From the NCBI RefSeq assembly GCF_014207705.1, contig NZ_JACHIU010000001.1:1736001-1800000 (forward strand): DNA of 64,000 bases, in the 5' to 3' direction. Of the stretch, positions 56,992-64,000 are shown piece by piece (within the stretch, counting starts at the first letter, position 1; every line of letters begins with the position of its first letter). This DNA is from Sphaerisporangium rubeum. Its GTDB lineage: Bacteria; Actinomycetota; Actinomycetes; Streptosporangiales; Streptosporangiaceae. Below the pieces are notes generated by a model, which had not been told where the DNA came from, ran no database searches, and saw nothing but the letters and a program-made list of their open reading frames with translations. The translations under genes and the position numbers were made by a program.

Positions 56992-58770
56992 GTGGTGGTG
57001 CGGTGGAGGACGCGGTATCGAGGGATCCTCGCGATGGTCGCGGGGATGGTGGTGTGCGCGGTGGTGGCGGTGGCGGTTCCGGCGATGGCGGCGATGCCGC
57101 CGGCGACGTGCCGGGTGACGTATGTGAAGACCTGGGACAGTGGGGGACAGTTCGGGGCCAGTGTCACCATCGAGAATCTGGCGCCGCGGATCACGTCGTG
57201 GCGGTTGACGTTCACCTGGCCGGGGAGCCAGCGGGTGGACAACGGATGGTACGCCGCGTGGAGTCAGTCGGGCCGGAACGTGACGGCGGCGAGCCTGCCG
57301 TACAACGGGACTCTCGACCAGGGGCAGCGGATCACCCTGGGCTTCAACGGGTCGTACACCGGCGCGAACACCCCACCCACGTCGTTCGCGCTGAACGGGG
57401 TCGGCTGCATCGGCCCCAACCCGCCGGTGACCCCGACCCCCACTCCGACACCGACACCGACACCGACACCGACCCCGACCCCCACTCCGACACCGACACC
57501 GGCTCCCGGCCGGGTCGGCAATCCGTACGCCGGGGCCGACGGGTACGTCGACCCGGTGTGGTCGGCCGCGGCGGCGGGTGAGCCCGGCGGGGCCGCGGTG
57601 GCGCGGAACTCGACCGGTGTGTGGCTGGACCGGGTCTCGCGCATCGCCGGCACGTCCACGGCCCCAGGTCTGCGGACCCACCTGGACGAGGCGGTACGGC
57701 AGGACGCCGCGAACGGCGACACGCCGCTCACCGTCCAGGTCGTGCTGAACGACCTGCCTGACCGCAACTGCCTGCGGTACGCGAGCACCGGTGACTTCAC
57801 CATCGCCGCCGACGGACTGAACCAGTACCGCACCCGGTACGTCGACCCGGTCGCCGCGATCCTCGCCGACCCCGCCTACCGGCGGCTGCGCATCGTCGCG
57901 GTGGTCGAGCCCGACTTCCTGCCAGGTCTGATCATGCCGACCGGCACCGTGTACACGATCAACTGTGAGCCGGTCCGCGCGAGCGGCGTCTACCCGCAGG
58001 CCGTGCGGTACGCGCTCACCAGGCTGCACGCGATCCCCAACGTGTACACCTACCTCGACGCCTCCAACCACGGCAGGCTCGGCTGGGCCGACAACTTCGG
58101 CCCGGCGGCCGAACTGCTCGCGAGCATCGGCGGGGCCACCGGCGGCGCGCCGCCGCTCGTGGACGGCTTCACGGTCAACACCGCCGAATGGGCCGCGCTG
58201 ACCGAGCCGTACATCTCCCCCTCGATGGTGATCTACGGCATGCCGTTGAAGTACACCCGGTGGATCGACTGGAACGACTACGTCGACGAGCTGTCGTACG
58301 CGCGAGCGTTCCGCGACCGGCTGATCGCGGCGGGCTTCCCGCCGAGTATCGGCATGGTGATCGACACCTCGCGCAACGGCTGGGGCGGCCCGGCCAGGCC
58401 GGTGGGGCCGAGCACCTCCACCGACATCAACACGTACGTCGACCAATCCCGCGTGGACCGCCGCGTCAGCCTCGCCAACTGGTGCAACCAGACCGGCACC
58501 GGGCTCGGCGAACGGCCGCGCGCCGACCCCGCGCCGGGAATCGACGCCTACGCGTGGATCAAACCGCCGGGTGTCTCCGACGGCGCGAGCTCGGCGAGCA
58601 CCGTACCGAACCCGGAGAACATCCCGTTCGACCAGCGGTGCGACCCGCTGTTCTCCGAACCGCGCGGCGCGTACGTGCCGAGTCAGGCGCTGCCTGAAGC
58701 CCCGGTCGAGGGCCAGTGGTTCCCGGCGTTGTTCCGGCAGCTCGTGGCGAACGCCTACCCGCCGCTGTAG
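56992..58770 (+). CDS. Secreted GH6 cellulase with N-terminal CBM2
   Basis: A 592-residue exocellulase-type enzyme. A signal peptide (about 1-34) is followed by a cellulose-binding CBM2 (about 37-140, closed by C40 and C139, with binding Trp residues), a Thr-Pro linker of 12 TP units (about 147-170), and a GH6 catalytic domain (about 175-590). Catalytic candidates are D257 in NDLPDRNC and D308 in VVEPDFLP, as in family 6. Size and order match Thermobifida fusca Cel6B, a cellobiohydrolase that releases cellobiose from non-reducing ends. GTG start with GGAGGT 5 nt upstream. No good CelR/CebR box lies upstream in the window. The 3' end overlaps the convergent MFS gene by 16 bp. Confidence 0.93.
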   Translation: MVVRWRTRYRGILAMVAGMVVCAVVAVAVPAMAAMPPATCRVTYVKTWDSGGQFGASVTIENLAPRITSWRLTFTWPGSQRVDNGWYAAWSQSGRNVTAASLPYNGTLDQGQRITLGFNGSYTGANTPPTSFALNGVGCIGPNPPVTPTPTPTPTPTPTPTPTPTPTPTPAPGRVGNPYAGADGYVDPVWSAAAAGEPGGAAVARNSTGVWLDRVSRIAGTSTAPGLRTHLDEAVRQDAANGDTPLTVQVVLNDLPDRNCLRYASTGDFTIAADGLNQYRTRYVDPVAAILADPAYRRLRIVAVVEPDFLPGLIMPTGTVYTINCEPVRASGVYPQAVRYALTRLHAIPNVYTYLDASNHGRLGWADNFGPAAELLASIGGATGGAPPLVDGFTVNTAEWAALTEPYISPSMVIYGMPLKYTRWIDWNDYVDELSYARAFRDRLIAAGFPPSIGMVIDTSRNGWGGPARPVGPSTSTDINTYVDQSRVDRRVSLANWCNQTGTGLGERPRADPAPGIDAYAWIKPPGVSDGASSASTVPNPENIPFDQRCDPLFSEPRGAYVPSQALPEAPVEGQWFPALFRQLVANAYPPL

Positions 58771-60083
58771 GCGGCAGGCGCGGTTCGCATCCGCAGGGAC
58801 AGCAGCCACCACACGACGAGCTGCACCACGGCGAGCACGAGAGCGAACGGCATCAGCGACCAGACGCCGACGCCTTCGGCGATCGCGCCTGCCATCCAGG
58901 GGAACAGCGCGCCGCCGATGACGGACAGGCCGTTCATGACGCCGATGGCGGTGGGGACCAGCCGGGGTTCGATGAGCCCCGGCACCACCGCCATCGCCGT
59001 CGGGAACAGCGGCCCGAGGAAGAACCCGAGCAGGACGAACCCGGCGCTCGCCACCGCGCCGGCCGGGGCACCCCAGATGAGCACCGTGCCGGCGGTGACC
59101 CCCGCGAGGCAGGCGAACGTCATGGCCAGAGGGCTCAGCCCGAGCCGAGCCGCCAGCGGGCTGATGAGGAACCGGCCCGCCGTCAGCCCGAACCAGTACC
59201 CGCTGACGGTGTACCCGGCGATCAGGTGGGCCTGCGCGTGCTCCTCGACCAGCAGTGAGTACCCCCACTGCCCCACACCCATCTCCAGCCCCACATACAC
59301 CGAAAGGAACACCGAGGCCAGGATCACCGCCGGCATCCGCACCGCCGTGACCAGCAGCCCACCCCGCTTCCCCGTGGTCACCTCCGGCGCGGACACCGTC
59401 ACCGCGTCGGCCTCCCGTCCTCCCACGGCTTCCCCGGTCTCCCCGGACGGCGGGAACGGCAAGGCACTCCCCACCTCCACCGGCCGGACGTCGTCGACCT
59501 CCACCGGCCGGTTGCGCACCTCGTCCCGCTTGCGGGGATAAGCCAGCAAGATCCCGACGAGCAGCGGCACCCCCGCCAGCGCCATGACCAGCCACACCAC
59601 CGGCCACCGCACGAACCCCAGCATCCAGGCCGCGAGCAGGGGCCCGATCAGAGCCCCCACCCCGAAGAACGCGTGCAGATGGTTCAGCAACGTCGTGGCC
59701 GACGGCAGGTCCGCCAGGAAGGCGTTGAGCACCGACTCCATGAGCCCGATCCCGTACCCCACCACGAGCTGCACCAGCACCAACGCGACGAACGGCGGCC
59801 GCACCGCCGTGTACAGCGCACCCACCACGAAGATCCCCACCGCCGCCACCAGCGAGACCCGCATGCCGAACCGCTGGATCAACGACCCCGACGTCATCCC
59901 CGACGCGAAGAACCCCCCCGAGAAGAAGAAGAACGTGATCCCGATCGTGGCCTTGTCCACGCCGTAGTCACCGATCTGCGCCGGCAGCAACACCCCGCCG
60001 ACCCCGCCGTTCACCCCCACCAGGATGAACGCGAGATAAGCCAGCCCTACCGGCACCCGCCAAGGCCCACGCCAGACGCTCAT
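58755..60083 (-). CDS. MFS sugar-type permease
   Basis: This 442-residue protein has 12 predicted membrane helices in two halves, with a long hydrophilic loop (about 190-245) rich in Glu/Val/Pro between them. The N-terminal half has GVNGGVGGVLLP and FGMRVSLVAAVG, and the C-terminal half has GLTAGRFLISPLAARLG. The general pattern resembles the FucP-like sugar MFS group, but the substrate cannot be fixed. It lies convergent to the GH6 cellulase, with a 16-bp overlap. A role in taking up a cellulose-derived sugar is possible but only inferred from position. Confidence 0.8.
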   Translation of the reverse strand: MSVWRGPWRVPVGLAYLAFILVGVNGGVGGVLLPAQIGDYGVDKATIGITFFFFSGGFFASGMTSGSLIQRFGMRVSLVAAVGIFVVGALYTAVRPPFVALVLVQLVVGYGIGLMESVLNAFLADLPSATTLLNHLHAFFGVGALIGPLLAAWMLGFVRWPVVWLVMALAGVPLLVGILLAYPRKRDEVRNRPVEVDDVRPVEVGSALPFPPSGETGEAVGGREADAVTVSAPEVTTGKRGGLLVTAVRMPAVILASVFLSVYVGLEMGVGQWGYSLLVEEHAQAHLIAGYTVSGYWFGLTAGRFLISPLAARLGLSPLAMTFACLAGVTAGTVLIWGAPAGAVASAGFVLLGFFLGPLFPTAMAVVPGLIEPRLVPTAIGVMNGLSVIGGALFPWMAGAIAEGVGVWSLMPFALVLAVVQLVVWWLLSLRMRTAPAAYSGG

Positions 60084-60251
60084 CCGTCCCCCAAGAAGCC
60101 GTCCGCCGGCCCTCGCACGGCCGGCCGCCGGAGATCATCGCCGATCAGGCGTCGTCATGCTAACGAAGCGGGGCGACCCATGACCAGCGAGATATCACGC
60201 GGAGAGCCCAGGTCCTACAGTTTGTGGAGATATGCGAAGGAAGGGGACAGG

Positions 60252-61511
60252 GTGGCTGGGAGACTGACGAACTGGGCGGGGAATCTGGTGTTCTCGGCTT
60301 CGGAGGTGGTACGGCCGGGGTCGGTGGGGGAGCTGGCGGGGGTGGTGGGGCGGGAGAGGTCGGTGCGGGTGCTGGGGAGCGGGCATTCGTTCAATGACGT
60401 GGCGGACAGCGAGGGGGTGCTGGTCTCGGTCGCGGGATTGCCGGAGGTCGTGGACGTCGACTCGGCGGCGGGGGTGGTGAAGGTCGCGGCGGGGATGCGG
60501 TACGCGGAGGTGGCGCGCAGGCTGGACGAGAAGGGGTTGTCGCTGCACAACATGGCGTCGCTGCCGCACATCTCGGTGGCCGGGTCGGTGGCGACGGGGA
60601 CGCACGGGTCGGGGGACGGGAACGGGAGTCTCGCCACGGCGGTGGTCGAGGTGGAGATGGTGACGGCGGAGGGGGATGTCGTCACGATCAGGCGGGGGGA
60701 GCACGAGGCGTTCGACGGGGCCGTGGTGGCGCTCGGCGCGCTCGGGGTGGTGACGTCGCTGACGCTGGAGGTGGGGCCCTCGTTCCAGGTACGGCAGCAG
60801 GTGTTCGAGGGGCTGCCGTTCGAGGCGCTGGACGATCACTTCGACGCCATCATGTCGGGTGCGTACAGCGTGAGCCTTTTCACGCAGTGGCATGGGGACA
60901 CCGTCGGACAGATCTGGATGAAACGCCGGGACGGTGACCCGGACGTGCCGGAGGACGGCGTCTTCGGCGCGGCCCCCGCCACCGAGCCGCGGCATCCCAT
61001 CCCCGGAGTGTCCGCCGAGCACTGCACACAGCAGCTCGGCGTCCCCGGGCCGTGGCACGAACGTCTGCCGCACTTCCGGCCCGGTTTCACCCCGAGCGCC
61101 GGCGAGGAACTGCAGACCGAGTTCCTGCTGCCGAGGTCCCGCATCCTCCCGGCGCTGCACGCGCTGCGCGCCATCCAGGACCGCATCGCGCCGGTGCTCC
61201 AGATCTCCGAGATCCGCACCATGACCGCCGACGACCTGTGGCTGAGCCCGAGCCAGGGCCGCGACACCGTCGGCGTCCACTTCACCTGGATCAAGGACAC
61301 CGAGGCCGTCATCCCGGTCGTCTCCCTCATCGACGACCACCTCGGCCCGTACGACGCGCGTCCGCACTGGGGCAAGGTGTTCACCACCTCCGCCGAGACG
61401 CTGCGGTCCCGGTACGAGCACTGGGACGACTTCCACGGCCTGATGCGGCACCACGACCCGTCGGGGAAGTTCGCCAACGCGTACATCCGGCGTCTGTTCG
61501 GAAAAGACTGA
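60252..61511 (+). CDS. Alditol oxidase-like FAD-dependent oxidoreductase
   Basis: A 419-residue flavoprotein very similar in layout to Streptomyces AldO (418 residues), which oxidises xylitol and sorbitol with O2. The start TNWAGNLVFSA matches the family. The FAD-linking His is H45 in LGSGHSFNDVAD, and VATGTHGSGDGNGSLAT forms the second FAD-contact region. C-terminal HWGKVF and FHGLMRHHDPSGKFANAY match the ALO domain. GTG at 60252 has GGAAGGGG at good spacing; an ATG at 60180 would add 24 residues and includes a -10-like TACAGT (60216-60221). It would turn sugar alcohols into aldoses, producing H2O2. Confidence 0.9.
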   Translation: MAGRLTNWAGNLVFSASEVVRPGSVGELAGVVGRERSVRVLGSGHSFNDVADSEGVLVSVAGLPEVVDVDSAAGVVKVAAGMRYAEVARRLDEKGLSLHNMASLPHISVAGSVATGTHGSGDGNGSLATAVVEVEMVTAEGDVVTIRRGEHEAFDGAVVALGALGVVTSLTLEVGPSFQVRQQVFEGLPFEALDDHFDAIMSGAYSVSLFTQWHGDTVGQIWMKRRDGDPDVPEDGVFGAAPATEPRHPIPGVSAEHCTQQLGVPGPWHERLPHFRPGFTPSAGEELQTEFLLPRSRILPALHALRAIQDRIAPVLQISEIRTMTADDLWLSPSQGRDTVGVHFTWIKDTEAVIPVVSLIDDHLGPYDARPHWGKVFTTSAETLRSRYEHWDDFHGLMRHHDPSGKFANAYIRRLFGKD

Positions 61512-61576
61512 CCGAGCGGCACCCCTGTGACCAGGGGAGCCGTCGCAGCGTGCTCACTCATGCACCTGATTGAATC

Positions 61577-61606
61577 TTGTCACCCAAATGCTTGACCGAG
61601 TACGGT
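61577..61606 (+). promoter_or_regulatory. Leaderless promoter of the TetR gene with overlapping operator
   Basis: TTGTCA (61577-61582), 18-bp spacer, TACGGT (61601-61606), then 8 nt to the ATG at 61615. The palindrome GACCG-AGTA-CGGTC at 61594-61607 covers the -10, as expected for TetR autorepression. Confidence 0.6.
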
Positions 61607-61614
61607 CCTCAGCC

Positions 61615-62295
61615 ATGAACATGGAAAGAGCGCGTGGCGGAGCGCGCCGCGCGGTCGCCGTGGACGGCAGGGGACGCGCGGCCGAGCGGACCAGGGAACG
61701 GATCCTGCAGGCCGCGGTGGAGGAGTTCGGGGCCAAGGGGTACGCCGGTGCGCGGACGGCGGGGATCGCGGCGCGGGCCGGGGTGAACCAGCAGCTCATC
61801 TCCTACTACTTCGGTGGCAAGCGCGGGCTGCTCGACGAACTGCGCGCGCGGTGGCGTGAGCAGGAAGGGTCGCTCTCACCTGAGGGGGTCTCGCTCGCGG
61901 AGTCGCTCGCGGCGTACATGGACGCAACGCTCGACCGGCCGGACTGGGCCCGGCTGGTCGTGTGGCGGGCCCTCGGCGACGACCCGGGTGAAGGCGCCGA
62001 GACCGACGCGGAACGGCGGGCCGCGACGCAGCGCGCCGTGGAGGTGATGCGCGACCGGCAGGAGGCGGGGGAGGTCACGACGTCGGTCACGCCGGAGTTC
62101 GCCTTGCTGCTCGCGCACGCGCTGACGTTCGCGCCGATCGCCATGCCGCAGTTCGTGCAGGCGGTCCTCGGTGTCGAGCCGTCATCACCGGAGTACCGCC
62201 GCGTCTGCCGCGAGCAGTTGCTCGCTCTGCTCAGCCCGCGTGAGGACAGCCGTGAAGAGAAGGACGAGACGAGGGAACGGCGATGGGACGCGTGA
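61615..62295 (+). CDS. TetR-family transcriptional regulator
   Basis: A 226-residue regulator. The N-terminal helix-turn-helix (about 25-70) has ERILQAAVEEFGAKGYAGAR and GVNQQLISYYFGGKRGLL. The C-terminal domain (about 85-205) would bind an unknown ligand. ATG at 61615 is placed directly after a promoter without a ribosome site, so the mRNA is likely leaderless. It lies about 100 bp after the alditol oxidase-like gene and converges with the HtrA-like gene. Its targets may be itself and the neighbouring oxidase. Confidence 0.88.
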   Translation: MNMERARGGARRAVAVDGRGRAAERTRERILQAAVEEFGAKGYAGARTAGIAARAGVNQQLISYYFGGKRGLLDELRARWREQEGSLSPEGVSLAESLAAYMDATLDRPDWARLVVWRALGDDPGEGAETDAERRAATQRAVEVMRDRQEAGEVTTSVTPEFALLLAHALTFAPIAMPQFVQAVLGVEPSSPEYRRVCREQLLALLSPREDSREEKDETRERRWDA

Positions 62296-62326
62296 CGCCT
62301 GGCTGCGGCAAGGCCGTGCTCGTGGT

Positions 62327-63442
62327 CTAGCGGCTCGGGAGGGTGCCGAGGGTCACGGTGAGGGTGCGGGTGGTGCCGTTGGGGTGGATCAGTTCGACCT
62401 GGACCTGGGTGCCGGGTCTGAGGGTGGCGAGGATCTCGGTGAGCGCGGCGGCGGTGGGGGTCGGCGTTCCGTTGATCTTGGTGATGACGTCGCCGGGCCG
62501 GATGCCGGCCTTGGCCGCGCCGCCGCCGGGCTCCACCTGCGCCACGCCGACGCCGGCGGGCTGGCCGCTCGGGCCGATGACGGTGTTGACCCGCACGCCG
62601 AGCGCGGCCCGGTGGGTGTTGACGACCTTGCCGTGGCGGATGATCTGGTCGGCGATGTCCTTGGCCGTGCTGCTCGGGATGGCGAAACCGATGCCCGGCG
62701 CGGTTCCCTCCAACTCCGGCACGATCGCCGCCAGGGTCGGCAGGCCGATGACCTGACCGGCCATGTCGGTGAGCGCGCCGCCGCTGTTGCCGGGGTTGAT
62801 GGCGGCCGAGGTCTGGATGGCACTGGTGATGGTCGCACCCGGCGACCCCGCGCCTTGCGGCTCGGTCACGGTGCGGCCGAGCGCGGAGATGATGCCGTCG
62901 GTCACGCTGCCGGACAGGCCGAGCGGGTTTCCCATGGCGAGCACGAGCTGTCCCACACGCAGGCGGGTGGAGTCGCCGAACGTCGCGGGGGTGAGGCCGC
63001 CGGTGTCCTTCACCCGGATCACCGCGAGGTCGCCGAGCGGGTACGACGCGACGAGCCGTGCCTCACGGGCCAGGCCGCCGGACGGCAGCGTGACCTTGAA
63101 CTCCTTGGCCTGGCCGACGACGTGCGCGTTGGTCAGGATGTGGCCCTGGGAGTCGTACACGATGCCGGAGCCGAGCCCCTTGGAGGTGGTGATCTGCACG
63201 ATGGACGGCAGCACCTTGGCGATGACCCGCATGTACGCCTGCTCCTGAGGCAGCGGCGCCGCCTGCGGGGGAGTGGCGGTGACGGACGGCGGCGCGGTGG
63301 CGGTCCCGTCCAGGGACGGCGGCGCGGTGGCGGTGCTGGTGGCGGCGGGAACGGTGACGAGGCCGCATCCGCCGGTCACGGCCACCAGCAGCCCGGCCGC
63401 GGCGGCGCGTCCGGTGAGTCGGATCTGTGGTGCCATGTCCAT
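62327..63442 (-). CDS. HtrA/DegP-like serine protease lipoprotein with PDZ domain
   Basis: A 371-residue exported protease. A signal peptide with lipobox VTGGC (Cys26) is followed by a Thr/Pro/Ala spacer (about 30-65). The trypsin-like domain (about 70-270) has an intact triad, H107 in TNAHVV, D138 in GDLAVI and S220 in NPGNSGGAL, then a PDZ domain (about 285-365, GGGAAKAGIRPGDVITKINGT). Such proteins degrade or refold damaged proteins outside the membrane. The ATG at 63442 is followed in frame by another at 63436. It is divergent from the gene running off the right edge. Confidence 0.92.
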   Translation of the reverse strand: MDMAPQIRLTGRAAAAGLLVAVTGGCGLVTVPAATSTATAPPSLDGTATAPPSVTATPPQAAPLPQEQAYMRVIAKVLPSIVQITTSKGLGSGIVYDSQGHILTNAHVVGQAKEFKVTLPSGGLAREARLVASYPLGDLAVIRVKDTGGLTPATFGDSTRLRVGQLVLAMGNPLGLSGSVTDGIISALGRTVTEPQGAGSPGATITSAIQTSAAINPGNSGGALTDMAGQVIGLPTLAAIVPELEGTAPGIGFAIPSSTAKDIADQIIRHGKVVNTHRAALGVRVNTVIGPSGQPAGVGVAQVEPGGGAAKAGIRPGDVITKINGTPTPTAAALTEILATLRPGTQVQVELIHPNGTTRTLTVTLGTLPSR

Positions 63443-63612
63443 GGAAAGTGTGATGCCCGGGAGTCCGCGAAGATACGCTGAGTCACGGCCGTCGATCTGT
63501 CCGTGTGCTGGTTATTTTTGTTGGACACGGCTTTCAAGGCGTCTAGCTGGGATGATGCCGGTTTGATGCGGGCCGGCGCGCGTCCGGGCCTCTACGATCA
63601 CGAATTGTGACG

Positions 63613-63618
63613 TAGTCT
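63613..63618 (+). promoter_or_regulatory. -10 element of a leaderless promoter (right-edge gene)
   Basis: TAGTCT ends 6 nt before the ATG at 63625, with no ribosome site. The spacing is like that of the other leaderless starts here. Confidence 0.5.
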
Positions 63619-63624
63619 GCCGAC

Positions 63625-64000
63625 ATGGCGGACGGCACCGGTGACTCCCCCAGCCGACCTGGGCCGGGGCACCCTTCCGCGTACGTTCCCTCCTACGACG
63701 CTCCCACCGGGCCGCTGCCCCGGCTGAGCCTGGACGACGCGCTCGCCGGCACTCCCGCCGCCACCTCGCGCCGGGACGCCGCCGCCGAGGCCGACGCCGA
63801 GATGGACGCCGAGATGGACGCCGAGACGGCGCAGATCGACGCCGTCCGCATCTGGGCCGCCGACTCGGTCCGCGTCGTCCCCGGCACCGACGCCGGCGAG
63901 CAGGACGTGCCTGCCGCAGGCGGCGACGCGAGCGGCACAGCCCCCGACGCCGCCGACCACGCCGACGATGTGGAGGACACCGGCGACACGGTGGACGTGC
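63625..64000 (+). CDS. Acidic Ala/Asp-rich protein, truncated by window edge
   Basis: An open frame from ATG with no stop up to the edge, at least 125 residues. It begins MADGTGDSPSRPGPGHP and is Ala-, Asp- and Pro-rich, with a short repeat AEMDAEMDAE around residue 55-65. The base pattern (G/C at third positions) is that of a real gene. Low complexity prevents family recognition; it may be the N-terminal region of a larger protein. A likely leaderless promoter precedes it. Confidence 0.6.
   Translation, partial: MADGTGDSPSRPGPGHPSAYVPSYDAPTGPLPRLSLDDALAGTPAATSRRDAAAEADAEMDAEMDAETAQIDAVRIWAADSVRVVPGTDAGEQDVPAAGGDASGTAPDAADHADDVEDTGDTVDV

Overview
The window is about 70% GC with dense genes, many GTG starts and strong GGAGG-type ribosome sites. 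It carries actinobacterial markers: long-form HPF, a DasR-type regulator with its operator, the large NAD-glutamate dehydrogenase, the prfB-ftsE-ftsX-smpB-ssrA order, an HGxxPAAW protein, an Rv3235-type protein next to secA, and many leaderless promoters. A filamentous, cellulolytic actinomycete fits best, probably Streptosporangiaceae or close to it. The genus cannot be fixed from sequence alone.

Layout. 1-9.3 kb is housekeeping: comF, hpf, a NarL-type response regulator, a YcaQ-like DNA glycosylase, an HGxxPAAW membrane protein, secA and an Rv3235-like gene. A family of short palindromic repeats surrounds comF, and a 19-bp tandem array and a G-rich tract lie before hpf. 9.4-15.6 kb is a complete N-acetylglucosamine-type PTS locus. 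The EIIC gene and a DasR-like GntR regulator run one way; a SIS-domain aminosugar-phosphate enzyme, EIIB, EIIA, HPr and EI run the other, around a 22-bp palindrome related to the dre operator. A secreted TNT-type NAD glycohydrolase follows on the minus strand.

16.9-30.8 kb is a nonribosomal peptide locus with a divergent control region. One side encodes a free-standing condensation domain. The other encodes two synthetases whose genes overlap by 4 nt. The first reads A-T-C-A-(no T)-C*-deltaA-T, with a dead third C domain and a vestigial A domain. The second is C-A-T-TE fused to a complete MFS transporter, and its thioesterase has a Cys nucleophile (GHCGLG). A-domain codes suggest Gly, Gly and an Asp-like residue. 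The divergent promoter region carries two matches to the CelR/CebR operator (14/14 and 13/14) and one perfect cre-like LacI-family palindrome. This suggests that cello-oligosaccharide sensing controls the peptide, as in thaxtomin regulation. A secreted GH6 cellulase with CBM2 lies about 26 kb downstream.

30.9-46.5 kb holds a NagZ-like GH3 lipoprotein, three HAD proteins (one with Asn in place of the nucleophilic Asp), a DUF6912-type protein, a membrane alpha/beta hydrolase, a GNAT, acetoacetyl-CoA synthetase, a BBE-type flavoprotein and NAD-GDH. 46.6-54.3 kb is the prfB-ftsEX-smpB-ssrA block, with a PBP-like lipoprotein that has lost all three catalytic motifs. 54.7-64 kb has a membrane NACHT NTPase beside ssrA, the GH6 cellulase, a sugar-type MFS permease, an alditol-oxidase-like enzyme, a TetR regulator, an HtrA-like lipoprotein and a gene cut by the window edge.
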